DNA of 64,000 nt, from assembly GCA_903836465.1 (NCBI GenBank), contig CAILRB010000058.1, forward strand, positions 1 to 64,000, in the 5' to 3' direction. The stretch is from an uncultured Chlorobiaceae bacterium. Lineage in GTDB: Bacteria; Bacteroidota; Chlorobiia; Chlorobiales; Chlorobiaceae. The notes beneath the pieces were generated by a model. It did not search any database and had not been told where the DNA came from. It saw nothing but the letters and a program-made list of their open reading frames with translations. Below, in pieces: positions 1 through 9,013 of the stretch (the first letter of the stretch is position 1; every line of letters begins with the position of its first letter). The position numbers were made by a program, and so were the translations under genes.

Positions 1-63
1 ATGGAAATGAAGACATGATAGGCAAGTATGTCAAAGGGCAGGGCGGTACGTATCAGAAACGCT

Positions 64-130
64 ACAGTGATTATCAGTTGTCACTGTTCTAAAAGAGGAA
101 ATCTTCAATACCCCGCTGCTTGCGGCGGGG
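64..130. repeat. two adjacent inverted repeats: ACAGTGA(64-70)/TCACTGT(81-87) and CCCCGCTGC TT GCGGCGGGG (111-130); possible IS200/IS605-like end or palindromic element
   Basis: Inverted repeats visible directly in sequence, at the point where the MFS homology starts. Confidence 0.4.
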
Positions 131-166
131 ATTCTTTATTATTGGGGATTCACTACCACGTTTTAT

Positions 167-880
167 GTGGTCAGCGCTTCTGTTCTCCTCCTTATTTTCG
201 GGGCAATCGCCATTTTTCCTGACGCGAAACGTTCTACGACAAGCACGCTTGCTGAACGATGGGCGCATGTGAAGGAGCTTTTCAACGATCAAAACATTCT
301 TGAGGCATCCGGCGCTGAAGCCTTGGCACTGGCGACGTTCTCCTGTTTCAATGCTTTTATCATTGTTATTGCCATTCGTGTTTTTCATATCCCGGCACAG
401 GCGGCATCACTGTTTGTTTCACTGGAAGGGTTGATTTTTATTGCAACACTCTTTACCCTCTGGCGACTGCTTGATAGCCTCGGGCAGCCTCGCTTTTATC
501 TTGTCAGCATTGCCTTCGTTGTTGCCGGATTGATACTTCTCTCCTGCATCTGGCATCCCGTGTTTCTGTTTACAGGCACCGTATTTTTGGGAATCGGTCT
601 TGGCATGTTCAATCTTGTTAATGTGACCCGTATTGCCAACGCTCATGTTGACAAGGGAAAGACCGCTGGTATTTTTGCCCTGTTTACCGTGGCAGGATCA
701 ATTATTGGGCCGGTCATCGGTGGATTTTCCGGCGAACTTTTCGGTATATGGTCGGTCTTTCTGATGTTTATACCACTCTATCTGGCACTGGCAGTCAAGC
801 TGTATAAGCGTCAACATGTTCCGTCTGGTGACGCGTTTCTGCTTCAGGCTGTCAACAAGGAGTATCGCAATGAACAATAA
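167..880 (+). pseudogene. MFS transporter, C-terminal half only (5'-truncated); homology probably extends upstream to ~131
   Basis: Translation ILYYWGFTTTFYV...GPVIGGFSGELFGIWSVF is MFS-like with about 7 hydrophobic segments; N-terminal half absent (in-frame TGA at 68-70). Confidence 0.55.
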
Positions 881-1652
881 TAAAGTTGCACAGGTAAAAA
901 CCATTGCAATCGGGCTGATTGTGCCAATGCTGCTCGTGGTTGGTCTGGAGATAATCTGCAAGCTTGAAATTTTACCTGCCCAGATCGTTGTGGCGCCGCA
1001 CAAAGTGCTGATTACTTTTTTTGAATTGATCAGCACAGGAGAATTGTTGGACCATCTGCGCATCAGCATGTTTCGGGTTTTGACCGGATTTGTGCTTGGT
1101 GCTACCCTTGGCTTTCTTCTTGGCACGGTGATGGCTCTTTCGGCAAGGTCTGAACGTGTCATAGCGCCTCTTCTCAGCGCGGTAAGTCAGGTGCCGCTAT
1201 TCGGCTGGATACCTCTTCTTATGCTCTGGTTTGGGATTGGAGAGACATTCAAGGTGGTTTTTATCTCATTTGGTGCTTTTTTTCCGATGTTGATCAATAC
1301 GTTTGAAGGTATTCACGGTGTTCCCAAATCATACCTTGAGGTTGCCCGTGCGTTTGAGTTCAGTACAATAAAGTTGCTGCATAAAGTCCTCTTGCCTTCG
1401 GCGTTACCATCACTCTTTACCGGAATCAAACTGGCGCTTGGCATGTCGTGGATGCTGGTCGTCGGAGCCGAACTTATCGCTGCCGGTGAGGGAGTCGGCT
1501 ACCTTATTGTCTGGGGACGACAGTTGTTTCAAATGGATATTGTTTTTGTCGGGATTGCTGTCGTTGGCTTTATCGGCTATCTGATGTTTCTGACACTTAC
1601 TTCTCTTGAAGTTTCTCTTGTTCGCTGGCATCGTCCAACATCAAAAAAATAA
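870..1652 (+). CDS. ABC transporter permease, nitrate/sulfonate/taurine type (TauC/SsuC-like)
   Basis: Membrane protein with BPD_transp_1-like EAR..G.S..........LPSALP.LFTG.....G.SW..VV.AEL pattern; ATG at 870 overlaps the previous stop. Confidence 0.85.
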   Translation: MNNNKVAQVKTIAIGLIVPMLLVVGLEIICKLEILPAQIVVAPHKVLITFFELISTGELLDHLRISMFRVLTGFVLGATLGFLLGTVMALSARSERVIAPLLSAVSQVPLFGWIPLLMLWFGIGETFKVVFISFGAFFPMLINTFEGIHGVPKSYLEVARAFEFSTIKLLHKVLLPSALPSLFTGIKLALGMSWMLVVGAELIAAGEGVGYLIVWGRQLFQMDIVFVGIAVVGFIGYLMFLTLTSLEVSLVRWHRPTSKK

Positions 1653-1656
1653 CAAC

Positions 1657-2454
1657 ATGCCTGTTTTATCGATAAAAGGAAACAAAACAAAGATTCTTGC
1701 AGTGCTGGAAGGCTTACTTCTTCCTGTAATAATTATTGTTGCCTGGCTGATCTTTTCAACACTCAATATTTTGCCAAAGAATTTTTTCCCCTCACCAAAA
1801 GAGGTGATAAATGGTTTTTATGAAGTGCTGAGTGACGGGACTTTTATTGATAACCTTGGGATTAGTGTCATAAGAGTATTGAAAGGTTTTTTGCTTGGAT
1901 CGACAACAGGTTTTGTTATAGGAATAACTCTTGGAATGTCGAGATTTCTGGAAAAATTGATAACACCGGTTTTTAATGCAATACGACAGGTTCCTTTACC
2001 GGCCTGGGCTCCCTTATTGGTGCTGGTCAGTCTTGGTGAGATGTCACGGGTGCTTTTTATAGCAATTGGCGCCTGTTATCCTGTTGTTTTGAATACGTTC
2101 GAAGGAGTGAAAAATGTGCGAAGCGATTATATTGAAGTCGGGAAGGTTTTCAGGTTCAGCAGGGTGCAACGCTTTTTTAAAATTATTCTTCCGTCAAGTT
2201 TTCCTGCAACGCTGACCGGACTTAGACTCAGTTTGAGTATTTCGTGGATGCTGGTTGTTGCCGCAGAAATATTTATGACTTCCGGTGGGGGAATAGGTGA
2301 AATGATGTGGTCTTGCAGAGAAGATTCAAGAATGGATCTGGTTGTTGTCTGTATTATAGGCATTGCATTGATCGGCTTTATAATGAATTTTATTATGCAA
2401 AAAATGGAAATGTTTTTCTCTTTCTGGAGAGTGACATTGAAACAATCAAGATAA
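1657..2454 (+). CDS. ABC transporter permease, nitrate/sulfonate/taurine type (paralogue of preceding gene)
   Basis: Same family pattern (ILPSSFPATLTGLRLSLSISWMLVVAAEIF); likely start ATG 1657. Confidence 0.85.
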   Translation: MPVLSIKGNKTKILAVLEGLLLPVIIIVAWLIFSTLNILPKNFFPSPKEVINGFYEVLSDGTFIDNLGISVIRVLKGFLLGSTTGFVIGITLGMSRFLEKLITPVFNAIRQVPLPAWAPLLVLVSLGEMSRVLFIAIGACYPVVLNTFEGVKNVRSDYIEVGKVFRFSRVQRFFKIILPSSFPATLTGLRLSLSISWMLVVAAEIFMTSGGGIGEMMWSCREDSRMDLVVVCIIGIALIGFIMNFIMQKMEMFFSFWRVTLKQSR

Positions 2455-2458
2455 ATCA

Positions 2459-3235
2459 ATGAAAAACACAGGAACCCTTTCAGTAAAGAATGTGAGTAAA
2501 AAATTTTGTGTTCATGATAATGAAATTCATGTTCTCGATAATATTAATCTTGCCGTCAAGGCAGGGGAATTTATAAGCATTATTGGTTTGAGTGGTTGCG
2601 GAAAAACAACACTCTTGCGACTCATTGTCGGGTTAGAATCTGACTATGAAGGCGATATTCTTCTGGATGGCCGCAAACTTAATGGACCAAGTCTTGACAG
2701 GGGAATTGTTTTTCAGGATCATCGACTTTTTCCATGGCTTACGGTTGAAAAAAATGTCGGGCTTGGTATTGTCGGTAAAAGTGAAACAGAAAAAAAAGAG
2801 ATAATCAGCAGCCATATTGAACTGGTTGGACTGAAAGGATTTGAAAAAAGTTATCCCTATCAATTGTCTGGAGGAATGTCACAAAGAGCTGCAATAGCAA
2901 GGTCTTTGGTGAATCAACCTGAAATATTGCTTTTGGACGAACCGCTTGGTGCGCTTGATGCTTTAACAAGAATGTATATGCACCAGGAACTTGAGCGAAT
3001 ATGGAAGAAAGAAAATATTACCATGATCATGGTCACGCATGATGTTGAAGAGGCACTTTATCTCTCTGACAAGATTGTTGTGATGTCAGCTCGACCTGGT
3101 AAACTGCAAAAAATAATTCCGGTTCCACTTGCGCGGCCACGTGACAGGGCAAGTGTAGAATTTGCTGAAATGAAAGAAAAAGTGCTTGAGGAGTTTATGC
3201 TGCATACCGAACATAATTTTACCTATACCATATAA
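2459..3235 (+). CDS. ABC transporter ATP-binding protein (TauB/SsuB-like)
   Basis: Walker A GLSGCGKTT, signature LSGGMSQR, Walker B ILLLDEPLGALDA. Confidence 0.92.
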   Translation: MKNTGTLSVKNVSKKFCVHDNEIHVLDNINLAVKAGEFISIIGLSGCGKTTLLRLIVGLESDYEGDILLDGRKLNGPSLDRGIVFQDHRLFPWLTVEKNVGLGIVGKSETEKKEIISSHIELVGLKGFEKSYPYQLSGGMSQRAAIARSLVNQPEILLLDEPLGALDALTRMYMHQELERIWKKENITMIMVTHDVEEALYLSDKIVVMSARPGKLQKIIPVPLARPRDRASVEFAEMKEKVLEEFMLHTEHNFTYTI

Positions 3236-3283
3236 AAAGTAGTTCAATAATCTCAATCAATTCAAAATAACGGAGTCGATAGC

Positions 3284-4477
3284 ATGAGTAATCTAAAAGA
3301 ACAATTGTATCAGGAATTGGAACTGAAAATAGTAACGGGGGTTGAAGGCATTAATTTTGACCCTCATATTTTCAAACACCTTGATCTTGGAGGACGATAT
3401 CAGGAGGAGGTTCACTGCCTGTTCGAAGGTGACCATGAGACCCATGTTGGAATAAAGTTTCCTGCCGGGTACCGTTCTCCCCACGGTCTGGTCTATACAG
3501 TCAAATGGGATCGTCGCTCTGCCTATTCTTTTATCTATGAAAAGGGTACCTACTATCTGGCCCATCATGGAGAAATCATCTTTCCGGTTGAATTTCTTGA
3601 GCGTCCGAACTATTACGGTTTGAAAACTTCTGACGGGACAAGCATGGCCAATTTGGCGCTCTATGTGCAGGATGGAGTGCTGCTTATCCCTTACAGTAAT
3701 GAGTGCGCACTGAAAGACAAGGGTCAGGACTGCAAATTCTGCAACATCAATGCGACGAAAGATACCTATGGCGAAGCGGAAGGTATCGGGTGGAAATATC
3801 CAAAGCAGATCGGAGAGACGGTTGGTGCCGCATACCGGGATGGGGCGCGTCATCTCACCATAACAGGAGGCTTTGTGGCGGAGCGTCGTGAAGTGGAGTA
3901 TTACCTTGATGTGGCAGATGCAATCAAGGAACATACCGGACTGGATGATTTCAACGGTACCGCCTGTGTCGGCGCACCTCATGACCTTAGTATTATTGAC
4001 AAGTACAAGGAGGCGGGCTATCGCACCATTGCAACCAACATTGAGGTCTGGGACAGAAATATGTTCAAGGCAATTTGCCCTGGAAAAGAGCTGCAATGTG
4101 GTGGCTGGGAGCATTGGGTGAAGGCGCTGGAGTATGAGGTGCAGGTGTTCGGGAAAGGAAAAGTGAGATCAAATATTGTGGCTGGTATTGAGCCAAAGGA
4201 TTCAACTCTGGAGGGGATTGAGTATCTGGCCTCGAAGGGGGTTATCTGTTTTGCAACAAGCTGGAATCCGAATCCGGGGTCAGCTTTTGAGGGACATCGT
4301 TCACCGGAAGCTGCGTGGCATTTTGATCTCTACAAGAAAATTGCGGCAATCTACAGAAAGTACGGTTTTACCTACGAGGAGATCTTTGACTGTTACGCGG
4401 CTCCAATAACGATCATTCATGATATTTATCGGATTGAGGATGAGATGCTCCCGGTTTTCAAAAGCCTGGTGGCATGA
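3284..4477 (+). CDS. radical SAM protein with atypical Cx8Cx2C motif
   Basis: ECALKDKGQDCKFCNINA (Cys codons at 3704, 3731, 3740), followed by HLTITGG (radical-SAM GGE-like strand). Confidence 0.8.
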   Translation: MSNLKEQLYQELELKIVTGVEGINFDPHIFKHLDLGGRYQEEVHCLFEGDHETHVGIKFPAGYRSPHGLVYTVKWDRRSAYSFIYEKGTYYLAHHGEIIFPVEFLERPNYYGLKTSDGTSMANLALYVQDGVLLIPYSNECALKDKGQDCKFCNINATKDTYGEAEGIGWKYPKQIGETVGAAYRDGARHLTITGGFVAERREVEYYLDVADAIKEHTGLDDFNGTACVGAPHDLSIIDKYKEAGYRTIATNIEVWDRNMFKAICPGKELQCGGWEHWVKALEYEVQVFGKGKVRSNIVAGIEPKDSTLEGIEYLASKGVICFATSWNPNPGSAFEGHRSPEAAWHFDLYKKIAAIYRKYGFTYEEIFDCYAAPITIIHDIYRIEDEMLPVFKSLVA

Positions 4478-4560
4478 CATTGAATTTAAGCCGCCTCTAT
4501 TTTTAGTAGTAGCGGGGGCTTGTGTGGCATTTTCAAAAGGAGTTTATACGAACAGAGTCT

Positions 4561-5370
4561 ATGTCCAAAGTATTAGTCATTACAGGAGGGGCCAGCGGCA
4601 TTGGTGCCGCGACGGCCAGACTTGCTGCTGAAAAAGGATATTCGATAGCCATCAACTATCGTACCAGGGAACGCGAGGCTACTCGTCTGGTCGAAGAACT
4701 GAACGATGTGGGCGTCTCTGCGATTGCTGTGCAGGCGGACATTTCTATGCCTGAGGATATCAAGCGGCTGTACAGCGTCGTTGACGAAAAACTTGGCCTT
4801 GTTACCGCGCTGGTCAACAGCGCCGGTATCGGCATTGGCCCAACCCGTGTTGATGAGACGGATGAAGCGGCGCTGCATCAGCTCTTTACGACCAATGTTT
4901 TTGGTTTGATTCTCTCAACACGGGAAGCCGTGCGCCGTATGTCCACTGCTCATGGCGGCAAGGGCGGGGTGATCGTCAACGTTTCATCCATGGCCTCCAC
5001 CATAGGGGGGCGTCCCGGAGCCAGCCTCTATGCTGCCTCCAAAGGCGCTGTTGATGCTTTTACCGTTGGACTGGCAAAGGAAGTTGCATCCGAAGGCATA
5101 CGCGCAGTTGCTGTGCGTCCCGGTTTTACCATTACCGAAATGACCTCAACCTATGTGACCGATCAGCACATTCTTGCAGGGATTTCATCAACAATCCCGA
5201 TTGGCCGCCCTGCGTTTGTGGATGAGATTGCCATGCCGGTTGTCTGGCTGCTTTCTGAAGAAGCTTCCTTTATTTCAGGCGCCCTGCTTGATATTTCCGG
5301 TGGAGGGTTTACCCTGGGAGCTTCGGCGCTGCCATCGGAAAAAAGGGTCTTAAGCGCCGTAGAAAATTAA
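4561..5370 (+). CDS. SDR-family NAD(P)-binding oxidoreductase
   Basis: TGGASGIGAA, NSAGIG, S...YAASKGA motifs; start ATG 4561 preferred. Confidence 0.88.
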   Translation: MSKVLVITGGASGIGAATARLAAEKGYSIAINYRTREREATRLVEELNDVGVSAIAVQADISMPEDIKRLYSVVDEKLGLVTALVNSAGIGIGPTRVDETDEAALHQLFTTNVFGLILSTREAVRRMSTAHGGKGGVIVNVSSMASTIGGRPGASLYAASKGAVDAFTVGLAKEVASEGIRAVAVRPGFTITEMTSTYVTDQHILAGISSTIPIGRPAFVDEIAMPVVWLLSEEASFISGALLDISGGGFTLGASALPSEKRVLSAVEN

Positions 5371-5385
5371 TCAAAACGTCTTTCA

Positions 5386-6261
5386 ATGAGTGAAAAGCAA
5401 GGCAAGCATATCGCCATTTATGGCAAGGGAGGGATAGGAAAGTCCACCACCACCTCCAATATCAGCGCAGCTCTGGCAGAGGCCGGGTACCGGGTGATTC
5501 AGGTTGGATGTGATCCAAAAAGTGACTCAACGACTATCTTGCGTGGCGGTAACGATTTGCCGACCGTACTTGATACTCTGCGTGAACAGAGCAAGGTTAA
5601 AATCGAAGATATTTCAGCGATTGGATTTGGAGGTGTTCTCTGTATAGAGGCAGGGGGGCCTGTGCCGGGTGTTGGCTGCGCGGGCAGAGGGATTAATGCC
5701 GCTGTGGAGCTGTTACAGGAGTTGAAGCTTTTCGAAGAGTACAAACCGGATTTTGTGCTTTATGACGTCTTGGGGGATGTGGTTTGTGGCGGTTTTGCCG
5801 TGCCAATCAGAGATGGTATTGCCGATCGCGCGTTTGTTGTCACCTCTTCTGACTTCATGGCCATTTTTGCCGCCAACAATTTGTTTAAGGCCATCAACAA
5901 ATATGCTCCGTCCGGCGGAGCACGCCTTGGGGGAGTGATTGCCAACAGTATCCAGGCTCCCTATGCCAAATCACTGATTGATGATTTTGCCACAAAAACG
6001 GGTACGTCGGTGGTTGGTTATGTGCCCCGCTCCTTTACGGTTGCTCAAAGTGAACTGTATGGAAAGACCGTTATAGAGGCTGTTCCAGCATCAGAGCAGG
6101 CGCAGGTCTATCGGGATCTTGCCAGATTCATTGACGAAAATGAGGATTCGGTTATTCCAAAACCGCTTAACGCTCCTGAACTGAAAAAGTGGGCCCGGCT
6201 GTGGGGAGACAGAATCTTTGAGGTCGAGGCAGGCGTCGTTCATGATATGGAATCGATTTAA
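5386..6261 (+). CDS. NifH-like ATP-dependent Fe-S reductase (nitrogenase-like, not NifH proper)
   Basis: YGKGGIGKSTTTSN P-loop; GCAGRGI and DVLGDVVCGGFAVPIR retain the two 4Fe-4S Cys positions of NifH/BchL/BchX. Confidence 0.92.
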   Translation: MSEKQGKHIAIYGKGGIGKSTTTSNISAALAEAGYRVIQVGCDPKSDSTTILRGGNDLPTVLDTLREQSKVKIEDISAIGFGGVLCIEAGGPVPGVGCAGRGINAAVELLQELKLFEEYKPDFVLYDVLGDVVCGGFAVPIRDGIADRAFVVTSSDFMAIFAANNLFKAINKYAPSGGARLGGVIANSIQAPYAKSLIDDFATKTGTSVVGYVPRSFTVAQSELYGKTVIEAVPASEQAQVYRDLARFIDENEDSVIPKPLNAPELKKWARLWGDRIFEVEAGVVHDMESI

Positions 6262-6289
6262 CCGGTAATCAAGAAAAGGAAAAAAGCTT

Positions 6290-7180
6290 ATGAGTCTATT
6301 GAAAGCCAGGGCGTCTCGTACTCGAGAGAAGCGACTGGACTCGTTGAATGCCTGGCTGGGCAGCGCAGCCTCTGCCGTGACGGAGTTTTCGGAGGGGGAG
6401 CCTGTTCAGCGTATCCGTACGTTTTCCCAAAGCACCCAGGACGATTTGTTGTACGCCTTGCGTCTGCTTTCCGGTATTCGCAACAGTGTTACTATTATTC
6501 ATGCCTCTCGCGGTTGTGCCGCAGCCGCTCTTTTTTATCGGGCGACGAGAGGTCGTGGCCGGTGGATTGTCACCAATCTGGATGAGAGGGACACTATCAT
6601 GGGAGCTGACCTCAAATTGCGCAAGGCGGTCAAGGCAGTTCATCAACGCTACAAGCCGGAAGCGCTCTTTATTGTCTCAAGCCCGGTTGTGGCAATCAAC
6701 AATGACGAAATTCTGTCCGTCGTTGAGGAGTTGCATGAGGAACTGGAGCTGGAGATCGTTCCGATTTTCGTGACCGGTTTTGCATCTTCTCATGCCGTGA
6801 CCGGTTATGACACCACCTTTCATGCCCTCCTGAAATATTTGTGTGCAAAACCTGAAGCTCTTCAACCAAATCTGAGGGTTAATCTGCTGGCTGTTGCGGA
6901 GCATCCTGATGATCGACATGAGGCCGAACGTCTTCTGTCGGCTCTGGGGCTGGAGTTGAATACTCTTCCTGATGGCGCTTCACCAGAAACATTCCGTCAG
7001 GCGGTTTCAGCTCGCCTCTCTCTTTCACTTGATCAGGATAGCGTGAATTATTCGGGCATCATCCTTCGGGATGAGTATGGAGTACCCTATCTGGAGGCAC
7101 CGAGGCCTATAGGTATCAGCGCCACAGGACGATGGCTGGCAGCGGCAGGGAGTGCGCTTGGGCTTGATCAGGCAGTTTAG
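6290..7180 (+). CDS. NifD-like nitrogenase component-1 subunit, N-terminal part (ends at in-frame TAG)
   Basis: HASRGC...LDERDTIMGADLKLRKAV...LFIVSSPVVAINNDEI aligns with NifD/NifE HGPVGC...ERDIVFGGDKKL...VSECPVGLIGDDI. Confidence 0.8.
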   Translation: MSLLKARASRTREKRLDSLNAWLGSAASAVTEFSEGEPVQRIRTFSQSTQDDLLYALRLLSGIRNSVTIIHASRGCAAAALFYRATRGRGRWIVTNLDERDTIMGADLKLRKAVKAVHQRYKPEALFIVSSPVVAINNDEILSVVEELHEELELEIVPIFVTGFASSHAVTGYDTTFHALLKYLCAKPEALQPNLRVNLLAVAEHPDDRHEAERLLSALGLELNTLPDGASPETFRQAVSARLSLSLDQDSVNYSGIILRDEYGVPYLEAPRPIGISATGRWLAAAGSALGLDQAV

Positions 7181-7207
7181 GCGCTTCACGAACAAGAGTC
7201 AGAGCGG

Positions 7208-7702
7208 GTGAAGCGAACTCTTGGTAATTTTTCATTGGACGGGTTGCGGGTTTATCTGGGTCTTTCATCTGCTACCGCCTTTGGTGTTCGTGATCTTGTC
7301 AGGGAACTTGGAGGAGAGGTTGTTGGCATAACGGTGAATCGCCTGGACGAGCTCCATAAAGGGCGGCTGGAGGAACTTGCCCGGCAAAGTGCGGAGATGC
7401 AGATACATGTGGGAGATGGTCAGCCCTTTGAAGAGATAAACATTATAAAGCGTCTGAGTCCGGATCTTTATCTGGGTGACGCAGCACATCTTGGTCAGAT
7501 CGGAAGACTTGGCATTCCTGTCATCTCCCTTGAAGAGACTCCCCTACTTGGATACAACGGAGTGATTCGCCTGGCACAGCGTTTTTCAACGGCCCTGCAA
7601 AACCGTTCGTTTGGCGCGGCACTCGCCCTTACTCCCTTGCCCTATCATGAGGCATGGCTGCAGCGCAGTCCCAACTGGCACATCAAAAAAGAGGTAAAAT
7701 AG
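7208..7702 (+). CDS. NifD-like subunit, C-terminal domain, same frame as 6290-7180 (GTG start, or continuation past TAG)
   Basis: LDGLRVYLGL...IIKRLSPDLYLGDAAHLGQIGRLGIPVISLEETPLLGYNGVIRLAQRFSTALQN matches the NifD-fold last domain; 7208-6290=918, divisible by 3. Confidence 0.75.
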   Translation: MKRTLGNFSLDGLRVYLGLSSATAFGVRDLVRELGGEVVGITVNRLDELHKGRLEELARQSAEMQIHVGDGQPFEEINIIKRLSPDLYLGDAAHLGQIGRLGIPVISLEETPLLGYNGVIRLAQRFSTALQNRSFGAALALTPLPYHEAWLQRSPNWHIKKEVK

Positions 7703-7705
7703 AAT

Positions 7706-9013
7706 ATGGCACATCATATTGACGGATCGCGCAACTCCTGTGCCCTGCATGGAGCACTTCAGGTTATTGGGGCAATTGAAGGGGCAATTCCTGTTCTTCA
7801 TAGTACTGCAGGGTGCGGGGCGCAGCATTTTCTTGGAGTGAACCGACTTGATGCCGGCGGCGAGACATTTGGAGCCCCACCGGTTTCATCGAGCAATATC
7901 AGTGAAAAGCATGTTGTTTTTGGCGGTGGTTCCCGTTTGCGTGAACAGCTTAAAAACACGATCAAGGTTGTTGAGGGGGAACTTTATGTTATGGTGACCG
8001 GCTGCTCGACTGAAATGGTGGGTGATGATATTCCGGCAATGGCAAAAGAGGGGCGTGAACAGGATTTTCCCGTGATCTACGCCAATACACCCGGATTTCG
8101 GGGTGATGTTCATCAAGGATATCAATTGGCGATAAAAGCCCTGATTGAACAATTGCCGGCTCTGGGCAAAGCCGTTGAAGCTCCGTCAAAAGGAGTGGTC
8201 AATATATGGGGAATTGTTCCTCATCAGGACCCGTTCTGGTCAGGAAATCTTGAGGAGCTTGGACGGCTGCTGAAGGGTATTGGTCTTGAACCAAATCTGC
8301 TCTTCGGCTATGGACAGGGTGTTCCCAGTTGGCAAAAGCTCCCCGATGCCCATCTTAACATTGTTGTCTCCGTCTGGGGAGATGGAACCGCAAAGCTGCT
8401 TGAGGAGCGTTATGGAACACCTCTGCTTGCTGTGGAAGGGTTGCCTGTCGGTGCTGCAGCCGCTCGATTGCTGCGTGCTGTCAGTGACCGACTGGCTCTC
8501 GACCAGCAGCGGACAGAACTCTTCATACAGTCAGAGGAGAAGCGTTTGCACACCTCTCTTGGTGCATTGGCAGATACCTATTACCGTGCTGGCTTTCAGC
8601 GCGAATTTGCGTTGATTGGCGAAAGTGCCCAGGTCGTGGGGGTGAGTGAATTTCTGACAGGGACTCTTGGGCTGGTACCACGAACCCTGGTCATCACTGA
8701 TAATCCCCCTGAGTATGCCAGAGAAGCGTTGTCAACCCTGCTGAAGGGACTTGTGCATGGTGATCGCACAGAGCTTTATTTCAGTGAGGATCATGCTGAA
8801 ATTACCGATCTGGTTTTTCTTGGCGCCGCAGAACTGGTGTTGGGAAGTGCTCTTGAAAAGTCGGTGGCGCTTGAGTTGGGTGTGCCGTTTTTGCAAATTT
8901 CTTTCCCCGTGGCGGACAGGGTGGTGCTGAACCGCTGCTATGCGGGTTATCGTGGTGCTGCAACCCTGCTGGAAGATCTGGGAAGTGAGATACTTGCCCA
9001 TAGTTATCGTTGA
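7706..9013 (+). CDS. NifK-like nitrogenase component-1 subunit
   Basis: NSCALHGA, HSTAGC, TGCSTEMVGDDI give three P-cluster-type Cys positions; HVVFGGGSRLREQL. Confidence 0.87.
   Translation: MAHHIDGSRNSCALHGALQVIGAIEGAIPVLHSTAGCGAQHFLGVNRLDAGGETFGAPPVSSSNISEKHVVFGGGSRLREQLKNTIKVVEGELYVMVTGCSTEMVGDDIPAMAKEGREQDFPVIYANTPGFRGDVHQGYQLAIKALIEQLPALGKAVEAPSKGVVNIWGIVPHQDPFWSGNLEELGRLLKGIGLEPNLLFGYGQGVPSWQKLPDAHLNIVVSVWGDGTAKLLEERYGTPLLAVEGLPVGAAAARLLRAVSDRLALDQQRTELFIQSEEKRLHTSLGALADTYYRAGFQREFALIGESAQVVGVSEFLTGTLGLVPRTLVITDNPPEYAREALSTLLKGLVHGDRTELYFSEDHAEITDLVFLGAAELVLGSALEKSVALELGVPFLQISFPVADRVVLNRCYAGYRGAATLLEDLGSEILAHSYR

Noticed and set aside
5386-9013. True nitrogenase (nifHDK) or dark-operative protochlorophyllide reductase (bchLNB)
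   Set aside because: D-like lacks NifD cofactor ligands and two P-cluster Cys; no nifE/N/B nearby; sequences do not read like BchN/BchB.
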